A stretch of DNA of 64,000 bases from Hippasteria phrygiana (Eukaryota; Echinodermata; Asteroidea; Valvatida; Goniasteridae): positions 2,356,001 to 2,420,000 of the forward strand of contig JAZGUH010000276.1 of the NCBI GenBank assembly GCA_037893225.1, given 5' to 3'. Of the stretch, positions 44,701 through 51,800 are shown one piece after another. The translations under genes and the position numbers were made by a program. The notes below the pieces were generated by a model. The model made no database searches. It was not told the DNA's origin and saw nothing but the letters and a program-made list of their open reading frames with translations. How positions within the stretch are numbered: position 1 is the stretch's first letter; each line of letters begins with the position of its first letter.

Positions 44701-45651
44701 AGTTTGTTTGTCATCCATACCCACAATGCATTGAGAAAGTCGAAAAGGTCTATTTTACTATCTGTGCAATACTGGGGAAAAATAAAATTCAGGCAAGATG
44801 CTAGGGGAAAAAAATTAAAATGCACTACGTTACTTTAGCTGCCATCAATTCACTATCCAGGCTACACTTGGCACTTGTGGGGCTAGCAACTTTTAAACTA
44901 GGACTGTTCATTTTCAAATAATTTAGTATTTGATTATTCGAAACTGGGTTTGACCAAATATTTGAATATTCGATACTCACTGATCAAGTTTTTCACGCGT
45001 CAGCTGCAACTCCATGCCACGTCAGTAAAAAGTTGCATGCAAAGCACGCCGGTGTTTTACAGGCGGCAATCAATATTATAAACCGATCGATCATTCTTTT
45101 GCATGTGCCTGTTATTATATCAAAATCATTACGGGTACATCGTTTACATACATTCTGATAACAAGAAACCAAACTCCAGCCTGCATTTTTGCAGTAATTA
45201 TTTTACAGGGATTTACCGACGGGAACAATAAACCTCCGTCCAAAAAAGTTACAGATGACAAAAAGTCAAAAACATCGTAACTTTTATATTAAAATAGCAC
45301 CAGAGTCGTATCTGTACATTCATATATATTTTTTTCGAATATTCGAATCAGTATAAAAACTAAAAATGTATTTGGTTGATGATCGAATATTTGAATAGGT
45401 CGGCCTATTCGGTATATCGGGACAGCTCTATTTCAAGCCCTGTGCAATCCTCTGCAAAATACACAATAAACCATCAAGTTGACATACTTTCCCTCCAAGC
45501 AGTCATATATAACGATGGAGTCATCCTCACTGCTCGATATCATCGTCTCTCCATTGTGCGAAAAGTCAATGCTGTTGATGCGTTCCGTGTTCTGATCCTT
45601 GTACAATTTTGCCACACGAAAGCTCCGCATTACCGAGTCGGAAAGCTTCAT
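29764..45651 (-). CDS. WDR82: WDR82, WD40-repeat subunit of SET1/COMPASS and Pol II regulatory complexes (complete, 8 coding exons)
   Basis: Coding exons in transcript order: 45651-45488, 41644-41480, 37370-37271, 36804-36688, 36003-35848, 33746-33677, 31382-31237, 29793-29764. They total 948 nt, 315 residues plus stop; the human protein has 313. All junctions are GT-AG and frame-consistent. The product starts [19 protein letters not shown] and ends NMAFWLP-like, [12 protein letters not shown]. It reads through family-specific stretches such as [93 protein letters not shown] and LQFNPKF-like [11 protein letters not shown]82 is a nuclear seven-blade propeller that tethers SETD1A/B to Ser5-phosphorylated Pol II and joins PNUTS-PP1 and ZC3H4 complexes in early termination. 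Introns hold many transposons. The start is 129 bp from the divergent GLYCTK start. Confidence 0.97.
29883..30089. mobile_element. MITE with GGGCCCATTTTCATAGCGCT ends
   Basis: 207 bp with perfect 26-bp inverted ends (GGGCCCATTTTCATAGCGCT then GCTTAA). It lies in WDR82 intron 7, 90 bp from exon 8. No convincing target duplication. Related ends occur at about 1570-1740. Confidence 0.85.
30189..30300 (+). repeat. tRNA-derived SINE fragment
   Basis: GTTGCTGGTTCAAATCCCACT contains an intact pol III B box (GGTTCAAATCC). It is followed by CAGTTTCCCTTGTGGTTTG, which also follows the SINE at 50563-50645. No cloverleaf can be drawn. Confidence 0.65.
30829..30953 (+). repeat. tRNA-derived SINE
   Basis: GGGCAAGATAGCTCAGTTGG carries an A box (TAGCTCAGTTGG) and GCAGGTTCAAATCCCGC a B box, spaced as in a tRNA. 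The anticodon stem CCGG/CCGG surrounds a loop reading GGT (Thr-like), but the base before it is C, not T, and the T stem has a mismatch. It is followed by TTTCTTTGTTCACTTTGAAA, shared with other copies. This is a SINE, not a tRNA gene. Confidence 0.75.
31237..31382 (-). CDS. WDR82: WDR82 exon 7
   Basis: Acceptor CCGTCACCAG, donor CATATG|GTGAGC. It encodes [20 protein letters not shown] and then [19 protein letters not shown]. Reading through the donor would give VSTLAV and a stop, but the family C-terminus continues in exon 8. Confidence 0.93.
31534..31713. repeat. foldback element with perfect ~46-bp arms
   Basis: ATGAGAGAGACTGGGATTGC at 31534 and its exact complement ending 31713; the arms continue through CACCATGTGAAATAAATCTC. 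The 88-bp centre contains CTGAGGACGGACAG and CTGTCCGAAACGTC, a stem flanked by hammerhead-like core boxes. It lies in WDR82 intron 6. Confidence 0.88.
31854..32081. mobile_element. GTTGTAGTC-family hAT-type MITE, copy 2 (with TSD)
   Basis: 228 bp, ends CAGAAATGTAGTCGAG and CTCGACTACAACTCTG, flanked by a perfect 8-bp duplication ACTCATAT (31846-31853, 32082-32089). It has AAGTCCCTGC/AAGTCCATCAC minirepeats, the core AAGCTATTCAAATGAGC..GCATTCCTTTGTC, and GGACTTGTGAAA repeats after the core. Confidence 0.92.
32768..33594 (-). mobile_element. Tigger/pogo-like element, deleted, with transposase fragment
   Basis: Left TACAGTGAAATCTCGATAAG and right CTTATCGAGATTTG are inverted. CAGT..AA.CTCG..ATA and a TA target are typical of pogo/Tigger elements. 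It contains the transposase fragment at 32905-33170. The right terminus has lost a few bases. Confidence 0.82.
32905..33170 (-). pseudogene. Tigger-like (CENP-B/DDE) transposase fragment
   Basis: The minus-strand frame reads [11 protein letters not shown], then [13 protein letters not shown] and [20 protein letters not shown], then [34 protein letters not shown]...L..KGE...GGK.SK.R is the signature around the first catalytic Asp (NADETG) of this transposase family. The rest of the DDE domain is gone. Confidence 0.85.
33677..33746 (-). CDS. WDR82: WDR82 exon 6
   Basis: 70 nt. Acceptor TTTTGTTACAG, donor CAG|GTAAG. It encodes [20 protein letters not shown] then VLS, aligning with the human [20 protein letters not shown] segment. 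Confidence 0.92.
33846..34235. mobile_element. GTTGTAGTC-family hAT-type MITE, copy 3 (with TSD and private minisatellite)
   Basis: 390 bp, ends CAGTGTTGTAGTCGAGG and CCTCGACTACAACACTG (perfect TIRs), flanked by a perfect duplication TACTCTAC (33838-33845, 34236-34243). It contains the 12-bp minisatellite at 33890-34078 and, after it, the family core inverted (ATGACAAAGGAATG ... GCTCATTTGAATAGCTTG). Confidence 0.95.
33890..34078 (+). repeat. 12-bp minisatellite, AAGGCCGGGCAC x ~15
   Basis: About 15 nearly identical units of AAGGCCGGGCAC, GC-rich in an AT-rich intron. The long ORFs here in several frames are repeat artefacts. The flanking AGGCCATCACG units look like the ancestral sequence. 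Confidence 0.97.
34701..34768. repeat. perfect 31-bp-arm hairpin
   Basis: GGGAATAAATATGTGCTGGG at 34701 is mirrored exactly to TTTATTCCC at 34768, with arms of 31 bp and a 6-nt loop CGTACA. It lies in WDR82 intron 5. Its perfection suggests a recent snap-back event rather than a conserved miRNA precursor. Confidence 0.92.
35415..35570. mobile_element. TTAA-type MITE (AGGTAGTATAC family), end fragment
   Basis: After TTAA at 35411-35414 it reads AGGTAGTATACTATTGCTTT then GAAATGAATGGATTTGGGGT, the complement of the right end of the 26791-28206 copy. The other terminus was not found. Confidence 0.7.
35848..36003 (-). CDS. WDR82: WDR82 exon 5
   Basis: 156 nt. Acceptor CTATTTCAG, donor TTTATG|GTAAAT. 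It encodes [40 protein letters not shown] and [12 protein letters not shown]. Confidence 0.94.
36233..36629. mobile_element. GTTGTAGTC-family hAT-type MITE, copy 4 (two private minisatellites)
   Basis: 397 bp, ends CAGTTGTAATCAAGTC and GACTTGATTACAACTCCG. The flanks TTAAATTG and TCAAATTG match at 7 of 8. It contains about five ATCACAACTCATCACAAGTCA units and about nine CTTCACAAGTCA units, then the core AAGCTATTCAAA..GCATTCCATTGTCATTG. It lies in WDR82 intron 4. Confidence 0.9.
36688..36804 (-). CDS. WDR82: WDR82 exon 4
   Basis: 117 nt, phase 0 at both ends. Acceptor TTTTCTGCAG, donor GACAAG|GTATGT. It encodes [39 protein letters not shown]. Confidence 0.96.
37271..37370 (-). CDS. WDR82: WDR82 exon 3
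   Basis: 100 nt. Acceptor TTTTTTTCAG, donor TGCCAG|GTAAAA. It encodes [20 protein letters not shown] then [13 protein letters not shown], a WD40 blade close to identical with the mammalian protein. Confidence 0.95.
37371..41479. other. WDR82 intron 2, overview
   Basis: 37.4-39.0 kb looks mostly unique; an inverted relative of a stretch near 18100-18300 (CAATCAGAATGGGCGTTCGC / GCGAACACCCATTCTGATTG) is at about 37920-38090. 39078-41255 is one large hAT-type element. No exon is seen. Confidence 0.6.
39078..41255. mobile_element. 2.2-kb hAT-type element, TAGGGC family (with TSD)
   Basis: Starts TAGGGCCGAGTCAAACC, ends AATATTCGGCACAGCCCTA, flanked by a perfect 8-bp duplication GACCGAGT (39070-39077, 41256-41263). 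The subterminal AATATTTGAATATTCG repeats link it to the ~0.5-kb TAGGGCTGT elements. I see no long transposase ORF, so it is either a decayed autonomous copy or a longer nonautonomous form. Confidence 0.88.
41480..41644 (-). CDS. WDR82: WDR82 exon 2
   Basis: 165 nt. Acceptor TGATTCCACAG, donor AAAAA|GTAAGA. It encodes [40 protein letters not shown] and [14 protein letters not shown]. Confidence 0.95.
41970..42646. mobile_element. 677-bp foldback transposon, two 311-bp arms, TA target
   Basis: Left arm 41970-42280 and right arm 42336-42646 are inverted repeats of equal length with only scattered mismatches, around a 55-bp spacer. Ends are CAGGGCGTATAAAAAAAAAC / GTTTTTTTTGATACGCCCTG, and TA flanks both sides (41968-41969, 42647-42648). 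The TA target and CAGGG ends fit a Tc1/mariner-type MITE. In the WDR82 pre-mRNA it would fold into a hairpin of about 300 bp. Confidence 0.93.
42806..42931. mobile_element. TTAA-flanked MITE (CCCTCC family), copy 2
   Basis: 126 bp between TTAA (42802-42805) and TTAA (42932-42935). The ends CCCTCCC and GGTGGG are inverted with mismatch. Related to 23218-23369. Confidence 0.8.
44899..45430 (+). mobile_element. hAT-type MITE, TAGGGCTGT family, copy 4
   Basis: 532 bp from TAGGACTGTTCATTTTC to CGGGACAGCTCTA. Flanks TTTTAAAC and TTTCAAGC match at 6 of 8, an aged target duplication. Same body as copies 1-3. Confidence 0.85.
45488..45651 (-). CDS. WDR82: WDR82 exon 1 (coding part)
   Basis: The ATG (complement of 45649-45651) opens [20 protein letters not shown], then [23 protein letters not shown]; donor GGAAA|GTATGT. 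Human WDR82 also begins MKL.DSV.RSFRVAK, which fixes this start; an in-frame GTG nine bases upstream is not used. Confidence 0.96.
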
Positions 45652-45780
45652 TTTGTCCACTTTTGTCGGTCCCGCTGACAGAAAAATTGCGTCCCTGTGC
45701 TATCCTCGAAGACGTCACTGTCTGTTTATGAGTGAAAATATCCAAGCAATCATCTCGGATCGGGTAAATCGTCCATCGAA
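45652..45780. promoter_or_regulatory. bidirectional promoter region, WDR82 / GLYCTK
   Basis: Only 129 bp separate the two start codons, so both 5' UTRs and the core promoter must overlap or reach into this space. It has no TATA box and carries a CRE-like site AGACGTCAC near 45709-45716. An upstream ATG at 45728 (weak context, TTTATGA) opens a frame that does not match GLYCTK. Confidence 0.75.
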
Positions 45781-45807
45781 ATGCTCAGAATGTTGTGCTC
45801 CGGTGCG
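45781..45807 (+). CDS. GLYCTK: GLYCTK exon 1 (27 nt coding)
   Basis: ATG in fair context (CGAAATGC), MLRMLCSGA, then donor GCG|GTAAGC in phase 0, which matches the phase-0 start of exon 2 at GATGCAAGAACC. No other upstream exon candidate gives both an ATG and the right phase. Confidence 0.75.
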
Positions 45808-48800
45808 GTAAGCAGATTACTTTTTACGTGTAAATTAAAAATTTAACAAACGAAACTAAACATGTGCTGTTAAGAGAGCGCCCTCACAGGAAATACGTAT
45901 AGTCTGGTTCCACCTACATAGTCTGGATCCTGGACTTCGTCTAAATGGCATACTTCAACATTATGTGATCTCCTTTGCAGAGTATTATTCGATACGGTCG
46001 TTGTCGAATTATCTGCAAACTTTTTGCAAACACCAATTATCATGCCAATGCATGCAATGGGGGGATAAACTGTGCGACATGGTGAACTCGTCGTGCAGCG
46101 CAGTTGCGTGAATGGTCGTGATGGTGGTCCGAGAGTCATCTAAAAAAATTAAATGTTATTGTTAGTTCAGCAACAATACACAAGCCAGGCCAGGCAGGGG
46201 GAGGGGCCCTTGAAATCCAGGGGCAGGCAGGGGAGAGTGGGCCATGATAAGCCTTATCGGAAATACTGCCTGGTTGAGACGTCACAATGATCAAAACCAA
46301 AAGGCATTGTATTGTGGGAAGGAAAAGGGAGCAATGTTTGCTCCTTTTTCCCTTCCCACAATCCCTTTTGACCATTGTGATGTCTCAACCAGGTGGGTAT
46401 TTCTAGTGGGTATTTGCGATAAGGCATAGTTATATGGGCTCAACAATTTGTTTCCCTCTTGAAAATTAAAGTCGTGGGGGATGCTGTGCCTGTGCCTGTG
46501 ATTTGGCATATTTAAAACATACAACAATAGGCCTACACAAGTTTTTAAAAAATGAATTTGACAACTGGAAAGATGTTTGGGGTGTGTGTGTGTGTGTGTG
46601 TGTGGGGGGGGGGGGGCACAATGAGCTTTAGAAAGTTTTAGTTAGGGGTTGAATTTTAGTGATTTGAAGAGAATTATTTGTAACAAGGCCCCCTTTCTGG
46701 ACCTAGGGTTACAGTTATTGCAATTAGGGTTTTTCCAAGCTAGGGCTATTGTGGCATATGGAATGCTTCAGAATATTTTCATTTGGTTTGCTTCTCAGTT
46801 ATTCAGAAGTCGGAGACGATGCCGAAGCCAAGCCGAAGCCAGCGTTTCGAAAACCCCCATAATGTACACAAACTCTTTCTGCAATGTCGGGACCAGGCAC
46901 CATTGTTGTAATCAAGTCAGTCACAAGCTGTTCAACTAAACTGTGACAAAAGCATTCCTTTGTCATTATTCGTCTCCTGTAGCTTGAAAGCTGACTTGTG
47001 ATTGACTTGATTACAACTTGCTAGTCACAGAGAAGAGCAAGGGTTGAATTATACCAGGAGAAGTTCAACAGCACTCCTCTAGAAATTTAGGATTGTTTTC
47101 CAGTTCCCTTTTAGGCTTTTATAACTTTTCTTATTGAAATACATTTTTTTTTAACACTGTCAGACAGTAAAATGGCATGGAACAACCCCTTATCATCACA
47201 GTGAAGTAATCCACTCAACGGCAGAGTGAAACCAACCCAGTTCAGGCAACATTGAACACCCACAGCAAACCCCAATGAGTAGATGGCAATGCTGCGATTC
47301 ATCACTGGATGCCATCTTGTTGGAAGGACACTGCAGAAAGCATTACTCCAGTCTGAGCGTGCAGAGCCAACATTTCGCTACCTCGGCACAAGCAGCAGAA
47401 TCAATATGGTGACTTTGACAGTAAATGCAGCTTAAAGTGGCGTAGCTAAGGGGGGGGGGGGGCGTGAGGGGGGGCATGAGGGGGGCACATGCCCCCCCCC
47501 CCCCCATAACAAATCGTCGCCCCCCCACTGAAAATTCTGCAGAAAAAATTAGCATTGTAAAGAAAAATCACTGTGAGCACCCCCCCCCCCCCCCCCCCCC
47601 CCCCATTGTAACATCCAGCCCCCCCACCTGGCCCCTCTGGAGACAGCCCTGGCTATGCTGCCGGCAGCTTATCCAATATTTCCCTTGTGCAGGCATGAAC
47701 ATAGTCTTTATAAAGTCTAGTGTAGGCACAAAAGGGGACTCTGTCATATGACATCAGATTTGTTTGCTGCCCGCAGTGACAACTTTTAATCCTTTGAAGC
47801 CGGATGATGTCAAATGTCGCAAAAAAGCACATTGCCACCAGGCCGGATCACGTCAAAACACACAATTTTCTACATTTTCAATCCATTGTTGGATTATTGT
47901 GTATGTTACGCTTGGCTGCACAAACCTCTTGTGTCCGTTTCGCTTTGCTGCACAGGCCGCCCGGCACCTCATTATAAATAACCGTACTCAAGGGATTAAA
48001 TTAAACAAATGGCAGCAACAAACTCAACTGGACTTGATAAGAACAGCTCTCAAAAGTTACTTTTTGGTATTTAAATTAACATATTTTTTTCATGGTATTT
48101 CATGGCAGAAATAATTGCACACAGATTTCTCTCGGCAAACAACATCTTAAATTCAGTTGTAACTGTGTGGTGTTAAATATGGAGCATCTATTCCAGTGCC
48201 CTCGTGTGATATTTTAAAGGATTTATCATTCCATCTAGGATGCAAGAACCGAGAAGCTGAAACAAGATGCGAGAAGCATCTTTGCTGCTGGCGTTGAAGC
48301 TGTGCTGCCTCATCGCATGGTTGCAGAGACTCTCCATTACCATGGCAACTCGCTGACTGTCAATGGGAGGCAATACAAGGTAAATCCAAATAAAAATGTA
48401 AAAAAAACGACAAATTGAAAGATTTACCGTTGGTTTCAGATTTTCATGGACAAAAGTATGAGGAAAACGAGATTGTTTTTGGTAATTTTATAAACCTAAC
48501 TTGTGTGGACATTATAAGACTATTGGCGGAGGTGACTTGGTCTCACCAATGGTGGAAGTTACCCCACCTGGGTCTATAGGTCTGAAAACTGGCATAATTT
48601 TTCTGGCATCTGTTGAAGATTTATCCTCTATTTAGATCTGGACCCAGGAAAACCATAAGGGTGGTGGGTTGCCTTGGCAACCCAAAATGTGGCTAACCCC
48701 ACCACCTCTTTTGTAGCCCTTTACGTTAAGTGGCTTTTAGCCTTGTATTGGGCAACTTCCATAAAAAACAGACAAAAAACCCCAGAATTATGATTATTTG

Positions 48801-51800
48801 CTGGTTTGTGCAATAGTGGAACATAGTCAAAGTGTGATGCGGCAGGAGCACATTTTTCAAGCAGTCCTCCATAGGTAGGATATATTTCAGCCACATTTTG
48901 AGGTCAGTAAAACAACAAGACTTCAGCACGGTCAACGAAAAACAAAATACATCTCCACTGTATTACCATGGCAACACAGCTTTTTTTGTGGCAGGACATT
49001 ATGAGGATGAACATTTTTGGTTTGGCCCTAGGTAAGACGGATGCAGGGGGGTCCGTCTTGACAGATTTTTTATTTTTCTACCCATAAAAGCAAAATAATG
49101 CAGGAGGGGTCAGGCTCACAATTGTAAAACAATTTCCTGTAAAAGTAAAAAGAGAGAAAAAACATAACAGAGCAAGAGTGGGGGGGGGGGGGGGGGCTGG
49201 CTTTGATCCACCCCTGCAAGGAAAGCACTAAAATATCAACCTGTTCGCCTTTCAATCAGTGATAATTGTTGAATGACTAATTTTCTCCACTAGCCCCTCC
49301 CCACCACTTATAACTTTTGACCTTTAAGATACCGAACTGGCTTATTAACCAACTCTCCTAATTCAACAGGTTGACCACAATGTTTACGTTGTGGGCTTTG
49401 GCAAGGCTGTGATCGGCATGGTCGGGGCTGTCGATAACGTTCTCGGGGAGCATGTCCAGCGTGGAGTAGCCAGCGTGCCTTTTGGTATACAGGAAGCCCT
49501 CAGGAAGGCTGGAAGGAGGTTGGTATGTTGTTCTTGCCAGAGGGTTACTACCAAGGGAGTCTTTGGGGTCGCAATGAATCCTTAGGATCCGATTCGAGCA
49601 AGGATCCAATTCGAGAAAAGATCTGAGTCGAGAATACATTAGATTCGAACTAACCAGCTGACCCCTGGCAAGCTCGGTGGTCTGCACGAGTAAGCAGGAG
49701 GTCGTGGGTTCGAGTCCCACCTGAGTAAGCCTGTGAATTTTTTTTCACACAGGCTCTTGGAAAGCACTGAGCATAGAGTGCTTCATACACTAAGTCGGGA
49801 AAGGGCAAAAAATAAATCTCTCTTCTAATTTACATCATCCCCGACGCAAATTCCATCTTCGCACTGAACACAAGTCAAGCACCTTCACCACGCAAGATTT
49901 CACTTCATGACCATTTTTCACAGCAGACAACTGGAACCAATTTGATGGTGCTGCTTGCCACGGAATATTGCTAAGCACCAGTGACAAGCATTACACATCA
50001 TGTGGCATTTTGGTTGGTGACCGGTTGTTGCTAAGCGAAACTTTGTTTGTGCTTATTAGTATCAGCAGCTCCATGCATTTGATAACCCAATCGGTATCCC
50101 ATGCACGCACTGAGGGAGGCTGTAGAACAGACCAAAAATTGACTCCCCAAAATCAAATTCTGGAACTTTCCTGGTCTGGTTTAATTTGAGTTTTTTTGGG
50201 CTAGAGTCAACTGAAATTTAGTGATATTCAATTTTTAAAAGGTCGGGATTCTCCTTGCTTTTTTAAATGAAAAACTCAATTTTGGTGTTGTTTACTTTGA
50301 TGATTCTTAAAAAGTTTTCAAATGCACTGATTTAATATGCATAGCAAAGAACAGGACGATGAGTTTTTATACCTTATTTTAATGTGTGATATATATTTTT
50401 TTTAATCCATGTAATTTCCATAAGAAAATCAATGTGATCTCCATCCAATTAAGGTGTCAGTCATAAATATTATCCAACCAAATGTGATTTTTCAAAGTGA
50501 AAAAGAAAACTGACAGGAGCGGGATTGGAACCTGTGACCTCCGGAATACTGTACCGGCGCTCTTTTCAAAGTAAACAAACAAGGTCGCAGGTTCAAATCC
50601 CACTCCTGCCCGACAGTTTTCTTTGTTCACTTTGAAAATTCATTTAAAATGACCTAGTCAGTTTCCCTCCTGGTTTGATTGACAAAGATGATTTTGAGAA
50701 CAAAAATGCAGCTCACAATATTTTCCCAACCTCAAAGATATTTTATAGGGTTGACGAGATAACATTTGTACAATATTTTCAGTGATATGTTACCAGCAAG
50801 CGAGTCCAGAGTGACTATCATGGAGGGAGCCAAGAACAACCTTCCCGACTCGGACTCCCAACGGGCAGCAGAGCGGATTACAGAGCTGACTGAGGGGCTC
50901 AGAGAGGGGGACCTACTGATTGTCCTGGTGTCAGGTCAGGGGTCATAAATTTGAAAAAAACATGAAGCTAGCCCGCAAGCGGCAGGGCCTGAAAAATCCT
51001 AAAATTATCAAATTTTGTTTGAGGGTTTTTCAATTTTCGGAGACCATGCCAGGAGTATTAAAGTTCTAGCTAGCAAGGAACTTTGGTTAACCAGTGACTG
51101 ATTCATGACATTACCTTAAACCTGTGCAATAACGTCCATGCACAAACATCTCTAGTTAATCTAACACATGCACTGGTTCCGTCTGCACTTCACACACAGT
51201 TTAGCACGGCAGATGTTGCTGCTAATCACTAACGCAACAATGCCTTATAACCTGGTTTCAAACGGTTGACTAGCCATGCTTTGGGTAAAGTTAGTCCACT
51301 AACTAATTCTTGACCTAACTTACTCGTGGTTAAACAGCCCCCCCCCCAAAAAAAAAAAGAAGGAAAAAAATTGATGAAAAAAAAAACGGTGAAGGTTGCT
51401 ATTGCTTGTCAAATGCTGGGCACCTGTAATCAAATCTTCACAAGTCATCACAAGTATTAAAATCACGTCACTTTGTAAGCTTGGTCTCAAGCCAAGTCAC
51501 AAGCTATTCAAATAAACTATAACAAAAGCATTCCTTTGTCATTGTTCGTCCCCTGTAGCTTGCAAGCTCACTTGTGATTGACTAGTGATTTGACTTAATT
51601 ACAACTCTGGTAATTTCATCTTTGCTCGTGAAATGTGTCATCTTCCCCGACAGGTGGAGGCTCATCGCTCCTACCATCTCCAATCCCACCAATCACGCTG
51701 CAGGATATCTACCAGGTGTCAAGAACGTTTGGCACCAAGGGGTCCACGATTGCCGAGCTCAACACGGTCAGGAAACACCTGTCTCGACTGAAGGGAGGTG

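Larger units (their letters stand above)
41645..45487. other. WDR82 intron 1, overview
   Basis: Holds a 677-bp foldback (41970), a TTAA MITE (42806), about 2 kb of AT-rich sequence without recognised features (42940-44890) and a hAT MITE (44899) ending 57 bp from exon 1. Confidence 0.65.
45808..48238. other. GLYCTK intron 1, overview
   Basis: Holds a palindrome (46241), a (TG)n/G-run (about 46579-46616), a minimal GTTGTAGTC MITE (46901), C/G homopolymer runs near 47450-47605 and a GTGCAGCCAAGCG repeat (about 47785-48000). No exon apart from those assigned. Confidence 0.65.

Noticed and set aside
49358..49720. 120-residue minus-strand ORF beginning MGLEPTTSCLL
   Set aside because: The antisense of GLYCTK exon 3 joined to the antisense of a tRNA-SINE; this N-terminus is a well-known SINE/tRNA artefact.
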